Positions 1 through 12,100 of a DNA stretch of 64,000 nucleotides are shown one piece after another. Each line of letters starts with the position of its first letter. The first letter of the stretch is position 1. Source of the DNA: Colletotrichum lupini. Lineage: Eukaryota; Ascomycota; Sordariomycetes; Glomerellales; Glomerellaceae. The notes under the pieces were generated by a model. That model was not told the origin of the DNA. It made no database searches and was given only the letters and a program-made list of their open reading frames with translations. The translations under genes were made by a program, and so were the position numbers. The stretch is taken from positions 1,054,001 to 1,118,000 of the forward strand of contig NC_064681.1 of assembly GCF_023278565.1 (NCBI RefSeq). Direction: 5' to 3'.

Positions 1-318
1 TCGCTCGCACACCGCAGCAGCTTCGGTCATCAGCGCAAAGTGTCGCACTCTGGATCACAACCTGACCTCGGACGCTCCGCCAACAACTCGCCGGCGCCTG
101 CAAGATCGGTGTCGATGACAAACAACGAGTTGCGCCGTCTCATGACTCCCACCGAGGAACTTCCAGAGGAGAGTGTAATGACACCCGGGAGCATGGCCGA
201 GCCTGAGACCAGCACGAAACACACTGATACCGCCATCTCCCCCATCCACGAAAAAGACGAGCATGAAGCCAGGAAGGAGAATGCTTCTCCGGTTGAAGAA
301 AAGCCCCAAAAGTCCTAA
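1..318 (+). CDS. 3' end of an unknown protein (partial)
   Basis: An open frame enters from the left edge and stops at 316-318, giving about 105 C-terminal residues. The tail is Ser/Pro/Glu/Lys-rich and hydrophilic, with the runs SGSQPDLGRS and LRRLMTPTEELPEESVMTPG, and no membrane segment or recognisable domain. It looks like the disordered end of a larger protein whose body lies outside the window. An ATG-started reading is not needed because the frame is open from base 1. I do not recognise the family. Confidence 0.55.
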   Translation, partial: SLAHRSSFGHQRKVSHSGSQPDLGRSANNSPAPARSVSMTNNELRRLMTPTEELPEESVMTPGSMAEPETSTKHTDTAISPIHEKDEHEARKENASPVEEKPQKS

Positions 319-2271
319 GCTACCATAACGAACATCAGAGCTGGTTTCACAACCATACTGCATAAGACCTTGACACCATAAGCGCCTCCATTCCGAAACT
401 GTGTCGACATTGGTTTCCTTGTTGTGGAATTGCACTGCATAGACGGTCAATATTTTTGACCTTTACGAACTTTCATGAGAAACAATCACTGGGCGTTAGC
501 GGAAATGCTCATTTGAAGAAGAAGAAACCCCTTATCTTTGTAATGGCACTAATGTGTGGAGGACAGGCCGGCCGTTCCGGCCGTTGCTCACATCTTGGAA
601 CGTGCACATATTTGTATGGCCTCTGGATGAGCTGCAGTACATGGATACACACTTATAAAAGCAAGAAAGTGGCTGGCTCCGAGCATAGAGATTGAGTTGG
701 CAGGTAGACCTAGAGAATACTATCAAGTCTTAACATAGAGTCGTCTTAAATATGGCATAAGCTATTCCCTTTTATGCACAAAAACAACTCGCAACTCCCG
801 CTGGTTACCTTTCTTCAAGATTTCAAGCTTATTGGACCAAGGTGGTTGATGTAGAGCTTTCTGAATATCTTTGGCCTGTCATTCATCGTAGGAGATAAAG
901 AGACAAAGGTAAGTGGCACCGCCACTTATTCATCCCAACTCATCCGCGCCACGAGAAGGGTAATTTGTGCTCAAAGGTGGCAAGGTAGATAGCAAGGCTA
1001 CTTGTGGCGAAGAGCTTTGTTTGGTTTTGAGGCTCATGCTCTGCGGAATTGATGCAAAAGATGGGATGGATTGTTACGGAGTTGGGGAATGATGGCGAGT
1101 GGCATTCGAGCTGGTGAGATGGTTATCAGATGGGGTACATGTAGCTTTCACCTTTCTAGCGTGGTATTGTCGACTGGTGAGATCGTTTTCTGAGAATGGC
1201 TACTAATACTACTACTTTTTTGGTTGTCTCCTTCCTATAGGCCAAGACACGTTGGGCTGCGCGTAAAGAAACAAACATGCACGGGATAGCTCTGAAAAGG
1301 TTCAGGATGTGCAGCTTCAGACATCTCTCTAGATCACTGAAATAATTAGAGGAATGGGCTTCACATATTAGTTTGGGGAGTTCAATCATGAACAATTGAG
1401 TATCACCCGTTGAAACGGAGGGCATCCCAGTGCCGCCTAGCCACGCCACAGTCACCAATTACGGAGGAACATTCCTTGACTTCTACGCCTCGACGGCACC
1501 TAGTACCGGGCAGCCATACCCCATCGGAACTCTGAATTCGACTACTAGGCGGATGCGAGTGCGAGCCGGGTGAACCTAGAACGGCTAGGTACCTACCTAC
1601 CTTAGTATGCTCGCCGCCACTTACACTCTGACCCTCTACCACGTACGCCCCTTGCTATCAATCAGGATTAGAGATATTGTGGAAGAATGTGTGCAAAAAA
1701 GACGGCTTGATTCATATCAGATAAGAGAGACGTCGAGTGCGAGAGCCCGTCGTCATCTCGCGAATATCAGACGAATGGAGGGGCGCGGGGTGAAAGTCTA
1801 TCCGATAACGCGTGTCGCAGAAACATCCCATAGGAGCCTTTCGCCAGCCACACACATGCCCTACCGTGGTATACTTCTCGCATCGAGCCGCGGCGCCTTC
1901 ATCTGAAGTTTTGGGTGTATGTCGGACCCCCGATTTCGATTCGACACTGCCCTGCTGTTCTATGCTGTCGTATTCGCTGGGGCCTATGTTCAGTTGCCCA
2001 TGTCTTCGCATCCCATCGTCATTGCTCACATCATCCTGTGTTGCCCCCCGGACCCCGACGCCGATCTCTAACCCCTCCTTGGAAACAGGTTAACATTGAC
2101 AAGTCTATATCAAGCTTGACTTCCGGCTTCGTTCTCTGACTGCAGCTTCCCTAGGACCACAGTCTTCGAATCAAACAACAACAGCAGACACCACGTCCCC
2201 TACTACCACAAATCACAATCGCTCACCAACAGCCACACCTTCTAGACTTTTCCTGAAAAAAAAAAACAAAA
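319..2271. other. intergenic, no gene seen
   Basis: About 1.95 kb of ordinary base composition. Short overlapping open frames exist on both strands, but none has fungal-like splice structure or a recognisable protein. The last 150 bases are CA/CT-rich and end in an A-rich leader (2256-2271), as expected just before the start codon of the next gene. Confidence 0.6.
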
Positions 2272-2835
2272 ATGTGTTGCCGAAGACGCCGCGCAGCCCG
2301 CCAAGCCTGGCTTGAACAACGCGCCCTCGCAGGCGGTCCCCGCGGCTGCGGTGGCCCCCGCCACTTCGGCCCCGGCCCCGGAGGCCCACCCTTCCGTCCG
2401 CCCTGGGCATCAGGAGGCGGCTATGGCGACGGCGGCGGTGGTGGTCCCCCCTTTGGCAGATGGCGCGCCATCCCACAAGACAACGTCCCCCAGGACCCCT
2501 TTCGAGATCCTCCCGCCGCTCCTCGAAACATCCCAGCTACTAGAGACCCGGAAAAGGGAGGCATTAAGATGAACGTTAAGGACGTTGAAAAGAGCACGCC
2601 CGCTCCCTCCGCCCCCGTCCCTACTCCGGCTCCAGAGGGTGACTCGAAGAGGGTTTCATTCATGTCTGGTCCGTTTTCGCGGTGGAGGGAGTCCGTGAGG
2701 AGGTCGTCTTCGAATGCGACATTGCCTCCTAGATATACCTCTGGCGTCACCGAGGCGCCGCCGTACTGGAGCGGTGAGCAGGCGGGGAATAGGCGGTCCT
2801 TGCCGCCGGATTACGATGTGGCGATTAAGAACTGA
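2272..2835 (+). CDS. small Gly/Pro/Arg-rich hypothetical protein
   Basis: A single-exon frame of 187 residues. The ATG at 2272 follows an A-rich leader, a good fungal initiation context. It opens with a basic Cys-containing stretch (MCCRRRRAARQAW). A Gly/Pro/Arg/Phe-rich segment follows at about residues 20-65 (GGPRGCGGPRHFGPGPGGPP). The C-terminal half is polar, Ser/Pro-rich, with VSFMSGPFSRWRESVRRSSS near residues 128-147. There is no signal peptide or transmembrane helix. The two N-terminal cysteines beside arginines could be acylated, but that is speculation. Family unknown. Confidence 0.6.
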   Translation: MCCRRRRAARQAWLEQRALAGGPRGCGGPRHFGPGPGGPPFRPPWASGGGYGDGGGGGPPFGRWRAIPQDNVPQDPFRDPPAAPRNIPATRDPEKGGIKMNVKDVEKSTPAPSAPVPTPAPEGDSKRVSFMSGPFSRWRESVRRSSSNATLPPRYTSGVTEAPPYWSGEQAGNRRSLPPDYDVAIKN

Positions 2836-3189
2836 GGGAGAGGATGACTTATGGAGGATATATGGCGGGAGATATTGTAGCGTGTCATGTGGACAACGTT
2901 GATGGGTTTGGTTTGCGTGTAACAGGTAGCAAATGTATACAGTGTTGGAAAAGGTTATATTGTTCTTTACAATATTACAGAGAATTATACGTAGTACGTT
3001 GTTTGTCGCAATTGTTCGCACTGGGTATTGTAGAGCGTGAATCCAAAACAAAATGAGAAAAGTCCTTCCAACGCCCTGCACCGTCGCTCTGAAAATGAAG
3101 TAATTAGTTGTACCGTGTCCCACGTATAGTAGAGCAGAAGAACGGTTCGTTCGCCGGGATACTTAGAAGACTCAGACTCAGACTCAGAC
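2836..3189. other. 3' intergenic between convergent genes
   Basis: Separates the small Gly-rich gene (plus) from the giant gene (minus). It is AT-rich in the middle, consistent with two 3' UTRs. It ends in four copies of a GACTCA hexamer at 3169-3192 that overlap the stop codon of the minus-strand gene. Confidence 0.5.
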
Positions 3190-6100
3190 TCAATCCCAAT
3201 CCTCGTACCCGCCAGCTCCGTAGGGATTCCACTCCTGGCCGGGGTAACTCGTCGCGCTCATCTGGGGCACATCCGCCGGCTCCTCTTCCTTTCTGTACTT
3301 GACCCCTCCCGACGACAGCTCCTCGTACGGGTCGACCAGAATCTTCTCCTCCTGGGCCTCGCGCCGCATGGTCCTCTGACGTTCGTCTTCCGTATCCTCC
3401 AGCTCGGCTCTCGTGCTCTTGCCCCTCGCCAGGGTCGTCGAGGCCGCGGCGGCGCCTGCGCTAGCGCTGCCGTTGGCGTGACTGGCATTTCGGGGCGCTT
3501 CGTCGGCAGAGCTGTCGCTGACCATGCTGTGGCCCGTGTTTGCAGCGACTATGGGCTGTGCTGCTGCCGGCGGCTGAGAAGGATTAGAGGGCAGAAGCGG
3601 TGTGGATTCGTAGAGATCATTGTTGTCTTTGGGTTCTTGGTTTGCTTGCTGCACGTTGACGCTGAGGCGAGGTGCCGTGGGTGCTGATGCTGGCGCGGGC
3701 ACTGACGGTTCAGACGATATGATGTTCTCCGCCAGCCGTTGCTTGTCGTCGGAAACACTACGGAAGTTGTTTCCCATGATATTACCAGCATCGATTGCAA
3801 GCCCTTGCGTCTGCTGAGCGTGCTCCTGAGGATGGGGAGATGGAGGCTTGTCATGCGGGCTTCGGACCACATTACTGGCATGCGTTTGCCCTTCAGCAGA
3901 GTTGGTCTGTTGATTCCTCTGAGCCTCTCTGCTATTACTTTGATGCATATGGGGAGATGCTGCGACTGGAGCTGGCGTATCGACTAGGGAGTATCGTTGC
4001 TGTTGAGGCTGTTGACTTGGCGGCATGGTTTGCTGACCAAATTGCGAGTCCGGACCCGCGATACGGCTGTCGTCTTGGTTCACCAACCGTATTCCTCTCG
4101 GGTCTTGTTGTGGCTGATGTTGCTGATTGGGAACTGGCACATCACCTTGCGGACCGACATGGGCCGCCTGCGTGCTATGGCTGGCGTGCGAAATGTTGGA
4201 CTGGTGGGAGGCCATGCTCACGCGCCGGTCACCCTCGGGCCATGCGCCTCCTTGTGGATGACTGTGAAGCAGCTGCTGTCCTTGCTGTATGGGAGGGCTG
4301 GGGTGGCTGTACATTGACATTTCAGACGGATGCCTTTGAGTAACAGGAGGCTGGCCCCATTGTGGCACCTGCGGTGAATGGTACGCAGGATACTGAACCG
4401 GTGGCGAGGTGCGTGAGAGGGCGTAGGGAGATGGCGCTACGCCTCCTTCACCGTGAACGGCATCATATCCTCGAGGGATAGGGACTTGGTCGTACTGAGG
4501 TTCAACGTAAGGTTGGGGGTTGGCGCGTACGCTTCCACCTGGCCCAGGACCGTTCGGAATTGCCCGAGTCATAACAGGTTCGAAAGGTACGTCCTGTTGG
4601 CTTGAGAATCTTCCGTTGTTTTGCCGCATCGCTTCGGGGCTTCTGCCAGCCATGTTGTGTTGAGGGAGAGGTCCTTGCTCAAAGGAACCCATGGATGGGC
4701 GCTGTTCTTGGTACATGTGATGAGGTCCTTGTTGTGGTAGGTGATTTCTCTGTGATAACGGAACAGCTGGCGGCATCCTTTGCTGACCTTGGCTCTTGTG
4801 AGACTGCTGCAGCTGCGGTTGCGGCTGCATGTCTTGAACCTGGCTTGGATGTGGCATCTGCTGTTGAGGTCGAGGTTCTGGCTGCTTGGATGATCGCTTG
4901 AACGCACTGAAAATGGACTTCGTTGTCGATTCTTTCTGGGGGCCTGAGTGAGGCCGAGGTTGTGGCTGTGTTGAGGTCCTGTTCTTGAACCACTTTGATA
5001 CTGGGTTCTGTTGACCATCTACACTCGAGTCTTGACCGCTAGACTGCATGTCTTGGCTTTGCGGAAAAGGGAGCGAAGAACGCTGATTCGGTGGGGGAAA
5101 CGCTTGAGAAAATTGAGCTGGAGGTCTGTTTTCAGCATCAAAGCCCTGGTGCTGATGCTGAGGTGGATGTGGGTGCTGTTGTTGTTGGTGTTGGTTTTGA
5201 TGTTGATGTTGATGTTGAAGAGAATGCTGCAAGAGCTGAGGCTGCTGCTGCTGCTGCTGAGGACGTCCTGGAGAAGCCAATCCAGTCATTTGCGGACCCG
5301 TCCCATAGGGCTCCTGCATGTTGGCTGGTCGATCAGGCTGCGACTGCCCCTGAGACGGGTCCTGTCGAGGCGCTCGACTTTCAGATGCCAAAGGTGCCCT
5401 CGGAGCCGGCATCTGAGTAATGGCCGCCGGTTTGGGCGAGTTCGATTTCGAGGACTGTTGCGAGGTATCAGACTGGCCGACGACTCCATTGGGAGATTGT
5501 GCCCTGAAGTTGGAGGAGGGAGACAACAGCGACGCAGATTGCTCCGAGATTCGCCTGGCGTGACCAGGCTTCTGGACGCCGAGAGTCTGTTGGTGATTGG
5601 TGCCTTGCCCCTGGCCCAGAGGCGGTGTCTGGGGCCCCGGCGAGTTCTCGCGTCCGTAGCTGTGTCTGATCGATGGCTCCGGCGTTGGCTCGGCCGAGAA
5701 TCCGGGAGGAACCCAGTGGGTTTCGGTCTGGTCGTCTGACAGCTCAGGGCGCGAGAGCTGCTCCTCGGCCTGCAGAAATGAAAGAGAAGGCTGTCTCTGC
5801 TCAGTGAGACGGCGGCGTCCCGGCGATGGTTGTTCTCTCTGTGATGGGGGCGCCGGAGCATTAAACGATTGTGAGGGATGTGACTCCATATTCAACATCT
5901 GACTGGACTTTCTCCGTGAGACATGTTCATCATTCGCTTCATGACCAGGCGCGATAGGGGCTTCACGACGTTCGCTCTGCAAGTCTGACACCGGGCGTGT
6001 TCGCGCTTCTTCCAATGCGAGGCTTCTCTGTTGATCTGTCACAGCAGCGAATTGCTGCGACGGTTGAGGAGAGGGCAAGACAGACCCGTTGGACTTTCTC

Positions 6101-9100
6101 TGATGAAGTTCAGGTCCCTGAGGCTGGGACTGAGGCTGAGGTTGAATTCGTGCGCCAGCTCCCGGGTGCATGGAAAAGCCTTGGAAGCGAGGCGACTCCT
6201 CCTGTTGCTGCTGGCCGAACCCCTGAGGCGGGCTCCGTATAGGCGGCTGGCCTTCATCCTCGCGCCTTGGTCCAAGGTTTGACGGCGGTAGCTGTTGACC
6301 AGTATGCTGCTGCACTCTGAACTGCGCAGGAACACTTGCGTTCTGGTCCTGTCTTTGAGGTAATCCATGCTGGGTCTCGGTCGGCTTGTTGGCGGCGCGT
6401 TTACCAAAAAGCCCAGAGAAAAACCCGCCTGCTGAACTTCTTCTACCTCGTTCGTCATCTTCGACATTGCCCAACGGCTTATTCACCAGGGTTTCCTGTG
6501 CAAAAAGTTGGTTTGTGCCAGTGGTATTACTCCTCTCTCTCCCCTGCGCGGCCAAGGGGATAGGTTTGCCAGGTTGACTTCCCTGCGTGCTTGGCGGGCG
6601 ACCAAACATGGTCGAAGTCGTAGTGGAATGTGATGTACTAGGTTTCTGTGGCACCTGTAAATCCTGCTGACTTGAACTACGAGGGAACACCTTGCTCGTA
6701 AAGCCGGAGAACCGCTTCTTAGGAGGGCCCATTGCTCCGCCTGCAACTTCATATCCAGCAGTGGACGTTGACGAACGAGACAGGTTGGGCATTGGGAAAT
6801 TGGCGGATTGATCGGCACCCGGACCGAAGAATGACCGTTTTCTCTCCGCGGGCCCTCCCGGTGGTGGTTGCTGGACCTGGGACGGGCCGCCCGGGTTCGG
6901 GCTCGCCTTTGGTGATGGCGAAATCCCTTCACCGCCATCACGGCCCTGGGGCCCTCCCACATCCGAAGGTTTCGAACCCCGTAAGTTGAGGAAGAAGCTT
7001 GAACGTCTTCTCTGGCGGTCTTGCAGCTCTCCTGTGGCAACGCTAGCCTCGGACACGGCATCGCCTCGCACGTCTGGACCAGCCATGTAGCTTGGTGCTC
7101 CGCTCTCGGCCTTGGACGCTGGGCGTTCCCGCGAGGTGTGACGCGAGATGCGACCTCCGATTTCTTTGAAAAAGCCAGAGCTTCGCTTGCGCCCACGCTC
7201 TTCATCTATGGAGGGATCGAAGCCGCTGACTTCGGAGTCGCCAGTTTGTGTCCTGTACAACGAGGTAGAATCACGGTTGTAGAAATGCTGACCAAGGTCT
7301 TCTGAGCCTCGTGGCCCTGTGGGAGAGCTGGGGTTTTGATATCCTGCTTGCGGGGTGAATAGGCCTGGATAACGCTGCGCTGATGAAGGAGGCACTTCAG
7401 AGAACTTTTGTCTTGGGGGTAACTGCGTCTCGGGTCGTTGCGCCGCCGTTGAAGGCACACCAGTCTCTTTATCGATCCCGAAGGAGGTTTGCTGGTGAGG
7501 CGATAGCGATCCTCCCGACTGCCGGTTTCTGCTGGTTGCCAGTGGCTCAGACAAATGCGACTCCTCAAGCTTCCATGGGCCTTGTGGAGGGAGGTGATGG
7601 ATCGGGTTGCCTCCGAAAGTTGGAGACATAATCCCTTGATGAGGAGGCATGCCTGGACCATAGGGCGGACCGCTCGTTCGACCCTCATTCTGTTGCATCG
7701 CTGCTCTTGTGTCAATGGGTTCTGGTACACGGCCGGCGCCCTTCATTGCTACCCCCGGCCCAAGAGGTCTCTTTTCATCATCAATTCTGAGGTCCTGCCC
7801 TGTCATCCCACTACTCTCGGTCGCCAGCGTAGCCGCCTGCGTTGACGTCGCCGAAAGAACATTATGTGACATGTTGCTGTCTTTACGGAAGCGTGGTGGC
7901 CCAGTGTCGACGCGCATGGGTTGCGCAGACTGTGCAGACCAGCTGGATTCCCCTTGCTGGAAGCGGGATGAAGAGCCGCCATCGTTGCCATAGTGGTCTG
8001 TTGTCGTGTTGACCGGAGAGGAAACGAAGTTGTTATCATCGTCTTCGTCCAAGGGAAAGCGTTTCTTCGCCCGCTTGGTCAGGTTGATACCGAATGTAGA
8101 ACTTCGCCTGATGGGCGGTAGGCCAACAAAGGATGACTGGCGCTGGGGAGAAGTCTGCTGTGATGGAAGATGATTTATGGTCTGTTGCGGCTGCTGTATC
8201 GGCTGCTTCTGGACCGACTGCTGCTGAACCGGCTGCAACTGCTGAGTTGGCCGCACAATAAAAAGACCCGTTGAACTAGAACCATGAGTCAAATCGTGGT
8301 CGTCCTCATCAACTTCTCTGCTTGACTCGGTAGGCTCGAATGACCGCGGCGCCTGTGGCGGTGACTGAGGAGGTACCACGTGGATTTGGCCAGAAGGAGG
8401 CGACTGCGGCGACACAACGACCCAGTCGTCATACGGTTCATCGGCTGTGTTTGCACGTGGTCTTACAGCGGCGACAGTTTGTGTGGCTTGAGAAGAGGGG
8501 GGAGGAGCTTGGCCTTGACCTGCATGAGACGCAGGAGGGCTTGGATCCGTGGACTGTCCCATCTCGAATCCCTCCTCTTCCACTAAGGGCGTGCCCGTGA
8601 AGGGGTCCCATGATGGCTGAGTCTTGCTGATGGGTCTAGGAACCTGGAGGTCACCTCCCACGGAATAGTCGTCACCGGGCGTGTCCTTGGCTTGGAACCG
8701 GGGCGTCGTCGATATGGAGTGCGTGTCCGAGACGGGGGATACCGGCTCCGAATCACTGTCTCCGGGAGGTCCGGCAGACTGCTGGGGCGGCGTATGGGGC
8801 CGCGGTGGGGCCCAAGCCGAAGCTTGATCATCACTGCCCTGAGTCAAGGTATCAAATGGGGATGTACGTGAGGTCTGGGGTAGTTGAGGCGGTGGAGTCG
8901 GAGATGCCGGATGTTCCGGGATGGTCTGTGGAGTTGGGCCTGACACGGATCCCGAGTGCGACCGTGAGTGGGCATGACCGTAGCTGTCGGCACGAGGTGA
9001 CGAACGCGATCCGAGGCTTATGCCCCATGAAGTACGTCGCTCGGCTCTAGTCTTGGGTTGAGCCGGCGGGGGAGATGAGTCGCTCTGTCGGAGAAGACAC

Positions 9101-12100
9101 AATTAGAGATGATTCACCATATAAGATGCCATGTTGGACTTTAGAGTGTCCGAGATCACCACAGGGGTTACATGATGGTGCAGTAATAGAAAAAAGTTTC
9201 GTAGCATTCCTTAATCATACAGTCCCGTCATTCTGGCCAGAAAGGGAGACACATAACTCATAAGTGATTACCAAGGGGAGAAGTGAGGAAGAAAAGTAAA
9301 GAGAGAAAAAGACCGATGGGGAAACGGGGTTGCTCGGGACAGATCAGACTGTCGATCCCTCCCGACAACCAAGCTAGAAAGAATGCATGCCCTGTGTGAT
9401 GTGATGATCCCAGTTGAGAGGAATGTTTAAAGAAATACCTTGTCCCCAGTGCCACGGAGTTTGTTCTTTCCCTTGCTCAATAGACCTTTACCCGCCTTGC
9501 CAGCCGCAAGCAATAGTCCCTTGCCCTTCGCCCCAACTTGACCGCTCGAATGCTTAAAATCACTTGAAGGCGAATGAGACGAACCAGTGGGCGCACTTCC
9601 CGCAGGAGGCCGACCCGAAGCTCCCGCCGCGAGGTTTGGGTTGCTTGCGTTGAGGTACTGCTGATAGTAAGGCTGTTGAGAAGCCGGCTGAGAAGTTGTT
9701 GGCGATGACTGCGATTGACCAGGGCCAGGTGCGCCAACTCCAAATGATGCAGTTGCGTTGGCGTGCTCAGGATGCTGAGCTTTCAAGTTTTCCAGCCAGT
9801 TGTTCAGACCCGAATCCATCGACGCGAATTGGGAGCGCGTCTCATTGTACTTTTGAATCCTGTCTTTCGCATTGGAAAGGTCCATGATCTCTTTGAACGT
9901 TGTAATCTTGACAGGCTGCGTCGACTGGCGTTGAGGAGCCGCTGGAGATGCAGGTGCCTGGCCAGCCTCGGACGACTCTGGCTCTGGCTCGGGCTCAGGC
10001 TCGGGTTGAACCTGAGCCAGGGCAGGGTGATCGCCGGGCGGTGGGCTGGGTGAGACGGGGTTTGATGAGACCCGAGCCATTGACTTTTCTTCCGCGAGCG
10101 ACAGTCGGCGGGTGGGTGCAGCCGACGTAGTGTTTTTATCAGCCGTGACTGACACGGGTGACGGCGGTTCGATCACTTCGGAGTCCATGCGATCTCTCGG
10201 CGCCGAACTAACCTGCGACACTTGATGAGACATCGCGCCCGCGTCTTGCGGCACGCTAATATGCCCATCGTCCAACCCAGTAGCGAGCGGCGTACGTCCC
10301 GAGTCGCTGGCCACCTCTGATTGTGTAGCCTGCAGCTCATCATCGCCTTGTTTAGGGGGCACGCTGTCTTCGCCCGCGTCACCAGGTTGGGGGTGAGGCT
10401 CGGCGAGAGGATCCTTCTGAGCATCAGAGGCCTTTGGCGTAACCTGCTCTCCTCCTGCTTCCCATGAGAACCGTCGACCAAGTGCGGGAGGTTTGTCCAT
10501 GGCATCTTTGCGAGGGCTCAAAGGAGGGACGTCAGAGATGTCTTTGTTGGGGGTAAGCGCCCTCTTTTGCTCTGGCTGCTGTGAAGGCAAGCTGGGCACA
10601 TCGGGCTTGTCGTCGCCTGCAGTCCAATAGTCGTCGTAGACGCTGTCGAGATAGGCGCTCTCACGAGTACCGCTGTTGTCGACGGCCGGACTCAGCGACT
10701 GATGGTTATTGAAGTTGTTCAGTTCGTGACTTGTAGGGCGGACGGGACTGAGGCTGCGCATAATCTCTTCTCTCAACTTATCGCTCTCCTTGACAGGGGA
10801 TGGGTCGGCAATGGTGCTCATGGTGGACTCGCGCTGCAGCCTCTCTGGCGCCGCAAAATCCAATGACGAGCTGCCTGATTCGCGAGGGTTCAGAGGAGCC
10901 GAAGTCTCCGGGTCGTCATCCTGGTCAACACGACCCTCCATCTGAGCGGCCCGCTCCGAAGCTTCGGGGATGGAAACAGGAATGGATACTGTATCCTTCG
11001 TCGTAGCTACCCCGCTGGCGCCAAACTTGTCGTCTTCGTTGTCGGTGATGGGGGAAACTTCGCCAGGATCCACGCCGAGAATGGGCTTCCGATCGGCAGT
11101 AGCAGCGGGTGTCGCAACGGCGGAAGTAGACTGAGAATCGGCAATGGAGCGTGTTTCGGTGACCCAACCTCCAGGAATAGACGGTCGAGTAGTTTGCGAA
11201 GGCAGACGAGATCTGCTGGATTCCTCCAAGGCTGGTGGCGTTTGGGATGGTGAACGCGACCTTTCCCTGCTGACTGGTTGAGATGCAGGCAACGATGAGT
11301 TGGTTGGCTGCGGAGTCGTGCTGATAGTGGGAAGTGGAGACGTCACATCACCAGGCGTCGCAGCAGTGGGAGATTTATGCACAGCTGGCGCCTTCTCTGC
11401 CGTAGAAGCGGGTTCGGAAGGCTGCGTCTGGATCTGGGATGGCAAACTCGGCATCGGAGGCGCCTCGTGAGCATACTTGTCTGGGTTCGAGAAGAAGTCG
11501 TCTCCGAAAAGGGACATGCGTGCCAGGTCGGGCAGTCGAGGGCTCGTGGAGTAGCGGCGGTTTTGGTCAGACTCTTCTGCAGTCGGGCGCTGCAACTGCG
11601 GCTCTGGTACACCCAAGTTGCTCTCCGGCATGCCTCCTGGAGGGCTCAGTCGGCCTCGGTCTACTCCTTGGGCCTGAGGTTGTGCTAGAAGCCCATCGAA
11701 GCCATACTCGCTTTTTCTCTCCGCCACCGGTGCCAGAATAGGTTGTCGTGTGGCATTATCGACAACACCCAGCCCGTCGCCTTTGTCCAAACTGCGGCGC
11801 ATTGGCTGCTGCTCACCAGCGTCGACTACCGGAACTGTCGGGTTGGCAGCCGACACCGACGATTCGCTCCTAGGGCCAGTAGCACTGTCTATGCTTGGCC
11901 TTCCCGCCTCCGTCAATCCACCCTCTTTTTCTTTATTGTCGTCCATCTGGCGATAGATATCCGAGGGTCGGATAAAGTGCGCTGCTGTGGTGTTGGACGG
12001 TGTGCCCGGCGATTTGACATTGGAAGGAGACGCTGATCGTTGGTCTATCCACGGACGCTGCGTGGAGCTCGACCGAGAACCGGAAGCCTGGCGATCACGG

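Noticed and set aside
3190..9102. Separate 1,970-residue gene starting at 9102
   Set aside because: The first six codons before 9084 lie in an intron with a clean CAG acceptor; the frame joins exactly in phase to the upstream exon ending at 9439.
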